From contig JAWRVZ010000075.1 of the NCBI GenBank assembly GCA_037043235.1, forward strand, positions 2,691,501-2,755,500: a stretch of DNA of 64,000 bases. The letters are read 5' to 3'. Shown here piece by piece: positions 10,932 through 22,662 of the stretch; positions within the stretch are counted from its first letter, which is position 1, and the number at the start of each line of letters is the position of its first letter. Under the pieces are notes generated by a model that was given only the letters and a program-made list of their open reading frames with translations, made no database searches and was not told where the DNA came from. The translations under genes were made by a program, and so were the position numbers. Source of the stretch: Rhodeus uyekii. Its lineage: Eukaryota; Chordata; Actinopteri; Cypriniformes; Acheilognathidae.

Positions 10932-11083
10932 CAAAATATGACAAAATATAACAAAATTCCTTTTATAAAAAGCATGATTTAATAAAATGTTCTTTTAATT
11001 GACTTTTTAAATGTATTATATTTATAAACTTGCCAGCTATATTACAATGGAAATGACATCAGTAATTGGCAGAGAGTTAAAAA

Positions 11084-11116
<33 letters not shown>

Positions 11117-11612
11117 TCTTTTTTTTATAAAACTAAAATAAACTAATATTTATTAATAAAATAATATATTTGTAATATATCAAAATATCTGATTATAAAT
11201 AGCTTGCCTATTTTGTTTGCTCATTGATAAAGTTTGTATAATATGTATTGTATTATAAGTATATTTAATCTCTTTTTATAATATGTTTTAGAGGCCAATA
11301 CAGAACTACAATTTTTCACTTTTTTATTATTTAATAATGAGCTTAATTTGTATCTGTTTTCAATGACCTCTTCAGAACAGATGTGTGACCTTTAAACTGT
11401 AAAAAAAATATATGATCAATATATGATCAATAAGTTATGACAACATACAATTCTACATTGCTTTGACTTGTCAACATAAGTTAAGCAGTTCTCAACTTAT
11501 ATAAGTTATTCGAGAGTCACAAATCAAGTCATTTTAATGTGAGTTAAGTTAAAATGACAAACAGCCAAATTAATTGTACAATTGTAAAAATTGGGGATTT
11601 TTTACAGTGTAT
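10932..11612. other. AT-rich sequence with poly(A)/(TA)n
   Basis: Very AT-rich, with an A-run and TA repeat at about 11081-11116. No gene or family recognised. Confidence 0.5.
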
Positions 11613-12319
11613 TTAAAGGGATAGTTCACCCTGACATGAAAACGAAGACATCATTTACTCACCCTGATGTTGTTCTACTACCGTGTGCCCTTCTTTCTTT
11701 TTCGGATTACAAAAGGAGAAATAAAAAATGTCCCGCTCGCCCTTGTCCATATAATGGCAGTGAAACGCGACCAGCATCAAGCTTTTAAAAAAGAGGCAAA
11801 AATATCACAGGATTGACCCTATGCAACGCGTGCTGTTGTGGGTATATACGATAAGGTTTGGTAAAAAACTAAACAAATTTTAATGTAGTATTTTACAAAA
11901 TTCCTGACCTTGGCTGTTGGTCTTTGCACGACTGCCCATTCATGACACTCTATTAGCAGAAAAAGAAAAAGCTTTGAAATCAAGACTTAATAAAAACACG
12001 ACATGAAATACGATGCTTAGAAATCCCCAAAAATGATCTGTGTACTTTCTTCACTGAGTTGAATATCTCCGATACGGAACTCCTGTTGTCTGATGACAGT
12101 CAGAATGACATCTGACAGATATATTCATCTGAGAGAAGTACATGGATTGTATTGCACGTGTTTTGCATTTTTCTTAATGTTGATTTCTTACGACTTGTGT
12201 GTTTTCGGACTGAAACGCTGCTTCGATAGAGTCTCACGAACGTGCATGTAGTGTAGCCGTGCACAGAAGAACATAGAACGACGATAAATGATAAATTAAT
12301 GGGTGATCTTTCCCTTTAA
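11613..12319. mobile_element. Second MITE type with ttaaaggg/ccctttaa ends (family B)
   Basis: Starts ttaaagggatagttcaccc and ends 'gggtgatctttccctttaa', so the termini resemble family A. The about 700-bp interior is different ('ctcgcccttgtccatataat', 'cgctgcttcgatagagtc') and not palindromic. No transposase frame is visible. It probably shares its ends with family A and therefore the same mobilising enzyme. Confidence 0.6.
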
Positions 12320-13559
12320 GAACCGCTGGTTTCGACCAATTTGGAACTGTGGTGCTGTTGTGGGTAGTGCAGGTTTGCGCCTGGCCAGTGAAACCCCCCT
12401 CGCTCCCAACAACTTCCTGATTCGTGTTACTATATCTTCCAAAAAGAAAAAGAAATTAGCCTATTTCAAATGAAAAGTCTAAAAGTTACATCATCTGAGT
12501 CATTTCTATTTTTCTGTGTTGGTTCAATCAAGAGTTGAACAGAGACGTCTGATGGATCCTCATTTTGAAGCACTGTATTAAATTACACATGCATATTACA
12601 TTCTTTTCAATACTTTCAATGCTCAACTTTTTTGCTTCTTTTTTAATATCACACTCTTTTAACTGTCTTTCCTAAACTACTTTAAAAAAAGCCCCCTATA
12701 ACTTCATTTTAGGTGCTTGAAATTTCAAGCTTCTTCTTTTTTTTCACGAGTACATTAAAATGATGGCGCCAGAGGAAATGATACAGATTACACTCACTTT
12801 GATCCATCAAAGTGCAAAATCAGTAACTCATTACAGTTTTTGTAGGTTTAGAATACGGTTCATCAAAACGTCTGACACCATTGTGCAAAAAACTTTAAAT
12901 ACATCACTGTCTCTTTTACAATTACAAAAAAAATGGTTTTGTTTCAGCCTTTGATCACACTTAAAGTAATAAGAACAGACTCTTAAGAAAAAAGCATATT
13001 AATACCGCTACTGTACATATGAATCAGATGTGAAAAGCGCATTTAATGCTTGCGTTTCTCTTCGCTCTTCTGCAGCCATTTGGCCGGGAATCCGGCAGCT
13101 CTTTGAAATCCAGCTGTCGCTGTGTTATGCCAGGAGTCTTTCCCAACGGATTAATGTTATAAACAGTTAGTGGCTGATTTATGATGGACACCTTCGGTTT
13201 TTTGACCTTTGAATATCCCTGTCTGAAGAGATAAATTTGTTGTGACACAGATTGGAGGGTTTACAGAAGTTTATGACATGCTAAATCTCTGCACAGGCGT
13301 GCCAGTGCCTCATTTTGTAAACCTAGTTGGACCGACGGCTGTTTTCATTGCTCTGATATAGCAGCGAGAGCCCAACAACTGTGCGCAGGCCTGCTAACTG
13401 TGCCTCGCTTGTTTGAGAGGTTAAATGAATGAGGTGCCGTACTCGCATGATTACAAAAAGCATTTGTGTATGCACTGCTTGGACCGAATCAAAATAATGT
13501 ATATTGAATATTACTGAAATGAATACAAATGGCTCACGTCAGAGATCACATTATGCTTT
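12320..13559. other. Intronic sequence, nothing recognised
   Basis: Unique sequence with short random frames. The part from about 13020 to 13440 is repeat-poor and more balanced in composition. Confidence 0.4.
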
Positions 13560-14070
13560 GGTTGTTCTATTGGCTCAGACATCAATAACAAAAGAGGGGG
13601 GTGGGATTCGGCTGCTGGCCTGCTCGTGTGGACAGTAGTGGATTATGGGAAAGGCTGGTGTATCTCATGTCTGTGGGAGTGGTGTCCTTGTGTTTGATCT
13701 TGTACTCCGAAATGCTGCCGCTTGGCAGGATCACAAGCTGGCCAACACAAGCTCCGTGTTACAAATGGGTAAGGAAGGGAAATGTAACCATTCATGAAGG
13801 GATTTTGGAGAGATCTGGGCCTGGAAGGTTAACATGTGCCTGTGGTTGTAGTAATGTGTATCCCAGATGCTCAGAGGATGGCAGGATTGAAGCGACTGCA
13901 ATAATGCCACCCACATTAATCTATGAAATGGGTGCCTTTTCCAGCTTGATAAGGTTGTATTTTCAGACAAATAACAAGCATTGCTTTGTCGAATTGCATT
14001 GTTCAAGCCAAATTAATATATTTGAATCCTTTTATTCAGCCAGGACACATACATTTGTTTAAAATGACAG
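13560..14070. other. Candidate conserved noncoding block
   Basis: About 500 bp of balanced unique sequence without repeats. A 153-codon frame crosses it on + and a 91-codon frame on -, but neither shows domain-like composition or a family signature. Long stop-free frames on both strands suit a low-AT noncoding block. Position about 3 kb upstream of the coding exon would suit an intronic enhancer. Confidence 0.35.
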
Positions 14071-14175
14071 TAAAAATATATACAAGGCATTCAAATAAAT
14101 GATTTTCTTTCAATTCATCATAAAAGTCCTGAACGGTTTCCACAACACAACTGTTTTCAACATGGATCAGCACAG

Positions 14176-14781
14176 CTGTATTTTCCCGCATATAACCCGC
14201 AGGCGCAGATAATCCCCGCCCTCATATAACCCGCAGGTTGTTTGTGTAAAAAAGTGCTGGCATAACCCACACCTTTATATAACCCGCACCCATAGATTTA
14301 TGAACTTTTCTGTGTAAATTCACATTTCGAATATCGAATGTTAATCGCATGACGTCAATTATCCATAACTGTTCAGTCTCGGTACACAGTGCTTGTGCGT
14401 GAAATTCAAACAATAAGAAAACAAGCACAAGTCAGAATCAGAAGAAAAAGAAAAAGCAGTCTCTCCCGCTGTGCAGCAGCTCGTCCCTTAAGAAGCGATT
14501 CTACAGGTGTTGATCATCGGATGAGATGAGAAGAGCCCGCCCTCATGCAGCACAGCCAATCACATCTTCTTGCATGATTGACAGGTCAAACAGCCAATCA
14601 GCATCAGATGTCAGAGTGATCGTGCAAGGGCCAGAGACAACAACCCTCGCAAGAAAGAAAAACAGAAAGAAAATACAGCAAAAAAAACTTACGTCCTTAG
14701 TGAAGTAACAAATATGTTGAAATATTATTATGTGTTTGTAAAATTTGGTATAACCCGCAGGTTAAATGTGGGAAAATACGG
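14176..14781. mobile_element. Inverted-repeat element with 'gtattttcccgcatataac' ends
   Basis: The left end ctgtattttcccgcatataa pairs with the right end 'gttaaatgtgggaaaatacg'. The motif 'ataacccgca' is repeated several times near the left end and once at the right. The interior (14550-14605) holds two CCAAT boxes ('agccaatca') in the same orientation. No transposase. Superfamily not assigned. Confidence 0.65.
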
Positions 14782-14784
14782 TAG

Positions 14785-14880
14785 TTGTTTGTGTAGGATC
14801 ATGTGACACTGAAGACTGGAGTAATGATGCTAGAAATTCAACTTTGATCACAGAAAGAAATTACTTTTTAAAATATATTG
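14785..14880. repeat. Fragment of the 'atcatgtgacactgaagac' repeat
   Basis: Contains 'ggatcatgtgacactgaag' and 'ggagtaatgatgctagaaat', shared with 36770-36800 and, inverted, with 8960-9020. It directly follows the element ending at 14781. Confidence 0.55.
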
Positions 14881-17106
14881 ACTTAGAAAACGTTTAATTA
14901 AACGCATCTCCTCTAGAATAAATAACCCTTACATTAATTGTGATTAATTTGTTTAAAAGACAATAGGGATTTAATGCATAACAGTTGAGTGTCAGATAAA
15001 TAAAAATGTCAAAATCCTTTAAAATTAGCAGGTATTTTGTTTCAATTGTTTCCAGGCTGAACAGATCGAACAGTGTGTCCATGTCATGAAACCTGCTTTA
15101 AACCTTTCTAATTGCTCTGAACGAGACACTCCCCTGACCTGTCCTGGTTTTTTTATTAGGTTGGAGAGTATTATATGTTCACTAAAATGTAGTGTGTTTG
15201 ACTAATGCATTTTTCATTTAGCAGTCTATCTTTCATCCGCTGTCCAAATAGCAGTCGATTGATTCCTCTAGGTGTTTGGTGTCATGGTGACTTTGCTTGT
15301 TTAGATAGTAAATACTCTCATAGAGCAACTATCATACAAATCTCATAAACAATGAGATATGCAGAAACATGCCAGTCTGTGAAAAAATGCATTGCACCAT
15401 AGCTTAACTATTTCATTAAAACGAATGGAGATTGTGCAATAGTGTTCAGGAAGGCAAGGTTAATTTCACTCTCTGTATTTTACTTTTTTTATCCCACACA
15501 TCCTGTAAACAATCTAAAGCTAAGCAAAGACTACACCGCTGTCCGTCATGATGCCAGTCGACTGGCTGAGTGATTACAAACAGTTGAGACACCACAGAGA
15601 AGCCATCCACACAATCTCACTACTTTTAAGTCAAAACTATATATATATATATATATACACGTTGCAATACATAAAACATTATTCTCCTCTTGGAAACTGC
15701 TAGTGCATGTGCACATTCTGGGATGCAATCATCCGTCGTAGTCAGTCATTTGAGAAATCTTCATTGCGGAAGATCAAGGTCGTGGCATGTCGGGAAGCTT
15801 TAGCACTGGCACGTCGGGCCCCTTGTTCGAGAGACCCCGTTATTTGGGTTTGTTTAGCAAGGGTAACTCTCAGCTCCATCTTTATCCATTTGCTGACATC
15901 AGTTCACCTCCAGGCTTTCTCCTGAGGCACCTTTGAAATATTGATAAAAAGTCTTATTTTCAGAATCCAAAGGCACAGGACATGGTGAGGGCTACACAGC
16001 GTAGCACTTTCAGCCCTCATATTTGAGAGTTGCCCTCAGTGAGCATCACCAGCTCAAAAAAATATTAACCACATGAAAAGCAAGTGCCTGGCCCAGGCTG
16101 TTAGGTCCTATGTATATTTAACTGAGCACATCTGCGCGTAACAGCACTTGAAATTCAAAGTGCTATCCAAATATGTGGTCATAAAAAATAGATGAACCTG
16201 ATTTTTCCTAACCGCAGCGATTGATGTAATTGACGGACTTGGATATATTTTATATTAAGTGAATAATACAGTAAGTGATGAAAGATTTAGGAAATGATTT
16301 TGAATCTAGTCAATAGTGGTTAATTTGTAGGCAGCAAATACTCAAGCGGGATCAGAAGGATGCCAGGTTGCATTTAACTGTTTAAACGTATCTGCATGTA
16401 TGCAGTCTTATGATGTTTATGCCTCATTTTGAATGAGAATGATTGACAGTAAATAATAATTTTGCAGACATTGTGAAGTCAGTTTTTAACCGTTTAATCT
16501 TTTACGTGAATGATATCTTCAGATCAACTTTATTGCATGCCGACTCCTTAATAGTTTTGAGATGTGCATGAATCAACTAAACTCCTATCAAATTATAGTT
16601 TTACCACTAAACTATTGCGATACCGCTCACCACCTAGAGATAATCACCTTTTGTTACTCTGCACCCATACAGCTATTGTAAACAGATGAAACCTAAAGAA
16701 AACCAAGTCTGTGACTTATGAATCACACATACTGCCAAATTGCCCACTATTACCAAGAGAAGATTACAGGCACACACAAGCCTCGGTGAGAAAGGATTAC
16801 AATGCTACAGTTAAAGAAGGATGACAGTACTGCACAATGACATCAACTTTTGTTTTCCTTTTAAGTCTATGATGCTCTCATATACATTGTATATACATTA
16901 AAGCGACATTCAAAGTTTGATTTTATCTAAGATTGTTGCTTTAGTGTATCGAGGCATTTATATGTATAGAAAAGTACCCTTATGTGAATAAAAAGCACAA
17001 ACTGAAGGAACATTTTCTCAGGAAATATGTGCGATTATTCGTGATTAATTTCATTTATCACTGTCATGTAGTAAAATTGATTACAGTTCAATTGATGGAA
17101 ATACTA
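14881..17106. other. Intronic sequence upstream of the coding exon
   Basis: Mostly unique sequence with a (TA)n run at about 15639-15657. The block from about 15700 to 16060 is repeat-poor. No other exon could be supported here. Confidence 0.45.
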
Positions 17107-17133
17107 ACACTTTTTTTCTATTCTGTTTTTCAG
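17107..17133 (+). promoter_or_regulatory. tshz2: Splice acceptor of the tshz2 coding exon
   Basis: A pyrimidine tract ('tttttttctattctgttttt') ends in CAG at 17131-17133. The reading frame is open immediately after it, with the first full codon (Tyr) at 17136. The exon therefore starts in phase 1, matching the conserved split codon after the MPRRKQQAP peptide in vertebrate TSHZ genes. Confidence 0.85.
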
Positions 17134-20100
17134 CATATGAGCCAGATGATGATGTTGGTGTCCAAGAGTCGATCACAGGGGAGGAGGGCGAAAATGAAAT
17201 GCAGACAGAGGAGGAGAATTCAGAAAGGCCCACTTCCAAGGACAAAGAAGACAAAGACATCGACAACAAAAGCAGCTACAGCTTCCAAAACTCTCCGGTC
17301 AGTGTCCTTTCCAACCAGGAGGTTGAGCTGGAATCCCGTCTGAGCGATGGCAGTGACAGACTGTCTGACTTTAAGACCTCACCACCAGGAAGTCAGAAGG
17401 ACACAGAGAGCCAGAACTCAAAAGTGAAGGATGACATGCACAGTAGCCTGGAGAAAATGAGGGCTGCCTATGCCAACTTCCTTTCAGACTCCTACTGGTC
17501 AAAGATTGGACTAGATTTGAAGGTTGCTAACACTGGCAGCAAAGCAAACTGTGACAGCACCAACGGGAGCACCAAGAGCGAGTTTGACTGGCACCAGGAC
17601 GCACTTTCAAAAACCCTGCAGCAAACGCTGTCCCCGAAACCTGTGTCAAAGCCTAATCTTTTCAGCTCCGTCCACCTGTACAGGCAAAGTAGCAAAGCAT
17701 GCGGTGCTGTCTTTACGGGAGCCAGCCGGTTCCGCTGCAAAGACTGCAGTGCCGCGTATGACACCCTGGTGGAGTTGACGGTACACATGAACAAGAGTGG
17801 CCACTACCAGGATGACAACCACAGCAGGCAAAGCATCGCCTCCACTTCATCATCCAAGAACCGGAAGAGGAACCTTCAAGACATGGAAGGCAAGGAAGAC
17901 GCACAAAAGGTGCTGAAGTGCATGTTCTGTGGCCACTCTTTCGATTCTCTACAAGACCTAAGCGTCCACATGATCAAAACGAAGCATTACCAGAAAGTGC
18001 CTTTGAAAGAACCTATTCCAGTAATGACTCCAAAATTAGTCCCACCAGCAAAGAAACGTGCATTTGATGCCACGAGGCCTTGTTCGCCTGACTCCACCAC
18101 GGGGGTCTCAGGTTACAGTGAGGCACAAAGGTCGGCCGCCCTCGCCAATGCTCCCAACAACCGCTATGGATATCAGAATGGTGCTAGTTACACATGGCAG
18201 TTTGAGACATGCAAATCTCAGATCCTTAAGTGCATGGAGTGTGGAAGTTCCCACGATACACTCCAGCAGCTTACCACTCACATGATGGTCACCGGCCACT
18301 TCATTAAAGTGACAAATTCGGCCTCCAAGAAAGGCAAACAACTAGCCCTTGATCCTCTAGCAATAGAGAAAATGCAGTCACTTGCTGAACCAACAGCAAC
18401 CGAACTTGAAGGAGAGAAGGTTTCTCCAAAAAGCACAGCATCTGGTGACTCTGAGAGGGATATATCACCAGACAAAGCTGAGAAAAATGGTGACAAGGAC
18501 GACAAACAAGATGAGGAGGACCAGAAGTCCACTGATGCCAGTTTCAAGTATCCATACTTGCGAGAAGAAGATCTTGAACAGGGGTCCAGTGGCGGCGGTG
18601 ATATTCTCAAGTCTTTAGCAAATACGGTGGCTTCGGCAATCAATAAAGCTCAAACAGGGACCCCCAGCTGGAGCGCTTACCCCAGCATACATGCTGCTTA
18701 CCAGCTATCAGGGGTTATCAAGTCTGCCTCCTTTTCCTCTTCTCCTCCCATCCAGCTCAAGCAGAATCTCAACCACAAGCACAGACCCATCGCACCCAAA
18801 GGAAAGTTCTATCAGGGACTTCGGGGACTTGAAAGTTTCCAGGGACATCACAATTCAGACATCAAAAAGGAGAGGGGTGGCGCATCTGACGGCAAAGAGA
18901 GCCAGAGCAGTAGGTTTGATCTGGTAGAGAATGATGACAGTGATTGTCAAGATGATTCCTCCTCCTCTTCAAAGCTAGATGCAGACTGTGTAAGTGAAGA
19001 GAATGACACAATCAAAGGGAAGTTGAGCCCAGCTTTCTCTGACAGAGGGAACCCGTCACCTAGCCCCCCTGCCAGCAATGGGCACAGCAGTTCTTCAGAG
19101 CTTGTCAGCGACTCCCAGGAAGTCCTTAACATAAACCCTCTAAGCGCACTACAGTCTGTCTTGAACAATCATTTGGGTAAAGCAAACAAGCCCAGGCCTG
19201 AAAGCTTCCTCTCCCATCGCACACAATCCATTTTTTCAGAACTGAGTAGAGGTTTAGAGAAACCAGTTTCAGCACTCTCAGCATCAGCTGCCATCAGGAC
19301 CAGCAATAGCTTCACGTACACAAATGACGACCAGCCAATAGACTTGACAAAATACAAACAAAACAAACAAAACTCTTCCCTCTTACTGCAGTCCTCCACT
19401 CCGGTGCCACAGAAACACGCGCTCTCTGACATTGCTGACATGGTGAAGGTTCTTCCAAAAGCCACAACCCCAAAGCCCTCAATACCAGCGAGAGTACCTG
19501 TTATGAAGCTGGAGACAGACGTGCGCCGGTTTGAAGACGTCTCCAATGAGATGTACTCTGTTCACAAGCGTAAAGGTCGACAGTCCAACTGGAACCCCCA
19601 GCATCTGCTCATCCTTCAAGCCCAGTTTGCCTCCAGCCTTTTTCAGACTTCAGAGGGCAAATATCTCCTCTCAGACCTCGGCCCTCAGGAGAGAATGCAC
19701 ATCTCCAAGTTCACCGGGCTTTCCATGACCACCATCAGCCACTGGCTCGCCAACGTGAAGTACCAGCTTAGAAAAACGGGAGGGACGAAGTTTTTGAAGA
19801 ACATGGACACTGGCCATCCGGTCTTCTACTGCAATGATTGCGCATCGCAATTCAGAACGCCCGCTGCGTTTATATCCCATCTTGAGAACCACCTGGGTTT
19901 CCAAATCAAGGACATGAACAAACTACCCATAGAACACCCGACTAAAGTAACAGAGCCTGAACTTTCAAAGGCGCTCAATGTCCGGCCGACAGATTCGCAG
20001 ATCACAGAAGAGGAATCTGACTCAAAGTTCAAATGCAAGCTTTGCAGTCGAACATTTGCCAGCAATCACGCGGTCAAACTTCACTTAAGTAAAACTCACA

Positions 20101-20150
20101 GTAAATCCCCTGAGAATCATTCACAGTTTGTGGAAATGGACAAAGAGTAG
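17134..20150 (+). CDS. tshz2: Teashirt zinc finger homeobox 2, main coding exon (5'-partial)
   Basis: Nuclear DNA-binding transcriptional regulator, mainly a repressor in this family, acting in tissue patterning. The exon gives 21 residues before the first internal Met (17199) and 983 after it; about 13-14 residues are on the missing exon 1, so the full protein would be about 1,018 aa (human TSHZ2 is just over 1,030). Numbered from that Met: an acidic N-terminus; three teashirt-type zinc fingers (C-x2-C-x12-H-x5-H) at 178-203, 239-264 and 343-368; Ser/Lys/Glu-rich linkers; the CtBP-binding motif PIDLTK at 713-718; an atypical homeodomain at about 790-861 with WLANVKYQ in helix 3; and two C-terminal fingers at 876-901 and 944-970. 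Wording such as ASSLFQTSEGKYLLSDLG and ALSDIADMVKVLPKATTPKP matches TSHZ2 rather than TSHZ1/TSHZ3 as I recall them. No frameshift or lost zinc ligand is seen. Confidence 0.96.
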
Positions 20151-20927
20151 CTTTGTTGATTTTTACTACTTGTAGTTATCTTGTTGGTAAATAACTGTAA
20201 TTGCTCTGCTTTTATAAAACACGGGTCAAATTGTCTAATTATTGTTTTGTTTTTCCCCCCTTTTTTTCTTTCCATAATGTTTCAAGTAGCATTACGTAGA
20301 ATGCTTAAACTTCAGAATCAACATTTCATCTTGTTGAGGACTAAATGGACACACTGGCTGAGTTAGAATGAAGTGTACTGTTAGAAAATAAATAATCATA
20401 AAAAGATTAAGAATACATTGACGTAAGTCTTTGCACCCTGTTCAAATGCACCACCAGTAATGAAATGTATTACTGCTTGAGACATAAATGCTGATGTTTG
20501 CATGCAATAGCTCTGGCTATGACTACTATTTATTTGTATGATATGGCAAGTTTTAACTGTATTACGTTTAACAACAAATTGATCAATGCATTAACTGTAA
20601 TTTGCAGATCTGATCATGCACTTGTGTGTGAACACACAGGTGGTCAGACAGGTAGCCAGACACACATTAAAAACATTTACTGAAATGTACAGTATATTTG
20701 CTCTGTAAAATGTTTGTGTCGCAACGATAGAACAGAAAAGCACTTTAAATAAAAGTTTAATCACGTTTAGGCGCAGATTCAGTGTGTGGGCTAACAGATT
20801 TGGACAGGTTTGACACGAGGAAGTCTCACATTAATGTATATTTAGCATTGCAGAAAAAAAAGTGTCTCATCGGAAAATGCTTAGTGAGACAAAAGAACAC
20901 TGCACCTTTTATACCAATACAAATAAA
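20151..20927 (+). other. tshz2: Probable tshz2 3' UTR
   Basis: AT-rich sequence follows the TAG with no splice or repeat signature. The end is unknown; candidate poly(A) signals give possible lengths of about 0.25-0.8 kb. Longer UTRs or additional noncoding exons cannot be excluded. Confidence 0.55.
20387..20927 (+). terminator. tshz2: Candidate poly(A) signals for tshz2
   Basis: AATAAA occurs at 20387-20392, 20748-20753 and 20922-20927. The second is followed by T-rich 'gtttaatcacgtttagg' and the third by 'ttttctaactgtcc', both acceptable downstream elements. AATAAA is common by chance in AT-rich DNA, so transcript ends are needed to choose. Confidence 0.4.
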
Positions 20928-21043
20928 GCATTAACATTTTCTAACTGTCCCAGGTCTTCACTTTAAACTCATCATTATTTTCTTAATTATCGACTGGAGC
21001 ATAACAGAATTGTTATTTTATATTTGATTACATTTACCATGTA

Positions 21044-21300
21044 GGGGAGACTGGGGCTAGTTGTCACAGGATCTCAAGAAGGTTAAATTACAGAAATGTG
21101 TTTTACTTTACTTTGGAATTCTATTCTTTTGATTAAACAAGTGAACACAATGTAACCAAGTATATATCTGCTAAAGGTCGAACTGTTTTACACAATTAGT
21201 TTTAAGTAGAGTATGTGCTGGTCAAAAACCCTTTTTTGTGAATTGTTTTAATGTTAAAGAACCTTTTCACACCAGATTGCATTGTGACAACTTACCCCAT
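21044..21300. mobile_element. Short inverted-repeat element (ggggctagttgtcaca ends)
   Basis: Left 'ctggggctagttgtcaca' pairs with right 'tgtgacaacttaccccat' in inverted orientation about 255 bp apart. The interior is AT-rich without coding capacity. A MITE-type element of unassigned superfamily. Confidence 0.5.
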
Positions 21301-22513
21301 CCAACAAAAGGTCTTTTTAATGAGACAACCAGCTCCCATCATACCTATAACATTCGGCCCAGATATTTAGAATCGCATATGATGAACCTTGACATCTTGC
21401 CATAGTACCAAAACGATGAAAAATGATAATTGTCCTCTGAACTCGCAACATTTTATGCGATTTCCTTCTTTATTCAGCAATCAAGCCACCAATTACCACT
21501 CCCCATCGTATCTGTTTTATAACAGGAAAGTGACATTTGATAGTAAATGGGAGAAAGCACCTGGTGATTTGCGCATCCTGACTCCGCCGTGCCCTCCATT
21601 GTTGGAAATGAGCAGGCAATCACGATAGCTCATCAGATGACTCCTAATGCAGTTAAAGTATTCCGCAATAATTCGTCCTTGCATTTATAATTACAGCCAT
21701 AGAGCTCACACCTCAGTGCACAGATTAAAGCCATAAATTATTTAGCGCCTTGCCTCACCGATGGATTCCTGATTCCCTCCGTTGAGCCATTATGCTTCAG
21801 AATACCAACTTCCTTTAAATGGAAGCCTGAGGATGATTTAAGATAGGCTGAACAATATGACAAAACGAATGCAATATTCTGGTCATTTGTGTTTCTTAAT
21901 TAAAATTGAGAGTGTGGCTCTGAAGTGTCTCGTCAAATGAAAGCGTGCCACGGCCGCGGTAACTCACAATTGAGTCATTTAGCCTTTGCGGTTAATGGTG
22001 AAATTTGAAATGACCCTGCCACTGGATGGGCACGTGTGACGGGGGAACATTTGAAATGGTTTCGGAGGTAGCCGCTCAATGTCAGAGATTCACATTAGGG
22101 CCCTGGATCCTTTTCCTCGTTGTAATCAGGGGGAGGAAATTAGCTGTTTCTAATATTAATTCAGAACAATAATTCAAAGTCATTTGAGATTTATTGCCAC
22201 ATTAAAGGCGAGCTCCAATCGGATACACAATCAGGGGTTTAAACAACCCCTCAATTAATTAACTGTGTCTCTTATGTTTATACGGGATGGCAGTGAAAAA
22301 ATAAAAGCAACACTGCGTGCTAAAAGAACAATAGGATGAGGGTAAATGAACAAGTGTTTATGGTGATTATTACATTGTTGTCGTGATAAATATTGCCCGC
22401 CAATTACCAAAGGCCTTTTTTAAGATCTGGGATGTCTCATTTCACTCCTTATTTCTCAATGATGAACACAAATTTGAACATTATTGATCACTATGCCTTT
22501 TAGGAAGAAAACA
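21301..22513. other. Repeat-poor block downstream of tshz2 (candidate enhancer)
   Basis: About 1.2 kb with no recognised repeat. The part 21680-22330 has balanced composition and many TAAT/ATTA and CAATTAA-type words near 22150-22260. No coding frame of quality. A candidate conserved noncoding element by texture and by its place 1-2 kb beyond the gene. Confidence 0.35.
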
Positions 22514-22662
22514 AATACTATGGAAGACAATGGCTACCGTCAATTGTCCGGTTGCTAACACACTTTGTTCAACAGAAGAAAGAAACTCGTAGAGATTTGA
22601 AACAACATAAAGGTGAGTAGATGCTGAGAGAGTTTTAATTTTGGGGTGAGCTGTCCCTTTAA
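22514..22662. repeat. Solo right half of family A MITE
   Basis: Text 'gaagaaagaaactcgtagag', 'gagtagatgctgagagagt' and the terminal 'ggggtgagctgtccctttaa' match the right arm of family A. The left arm is missing. Confidence 0.55.

Larger units (their letters stand above)
1..17133 (+). other. tshz2: 3' part of tshz2 intron 1
   Basis: Everything upstream of the acceptor at 17132-17133 is assigned to intron 1, because vertebrate TSHZ genes split the coding region after about 13 N-terminal residues (MPRRKQQAP-type) and place that small exon far upstream. I looked for an exon encoding that peptide followed by a donor and did not see one here, so the promoter and exon 1 lie outside the window. The intron is a mix of repeats and repeat-poor blocks, listed separately. 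The intron assignment is inferred from family gene structure. Confidence 0.8.

Noticed and set aside
13601..14062. 153-codon + ORF as a gene or extra tshz2 exon
   Set aside because: The peptide resembles nothing in the TSHZ family; a 91-codon frame overlaps on the reverse strand; and no splice logic links it to the phase-1 acceptor at 17134.
17199..17201. ATG at 17199 as the true tshz2 start
   Set aside because: The frame is open for 21 codons back to a good acceptor in the phase expected for TSHZ genes, so the real start is on exon 1 upstream of the window.
16984..17343. 119-codon + frame overlapping the tshz2 exon start
   Set aside because: Out of frame with tshz2 and crosses the acceptor; its C-terminal part is an alternate-frame shadow of the exon.
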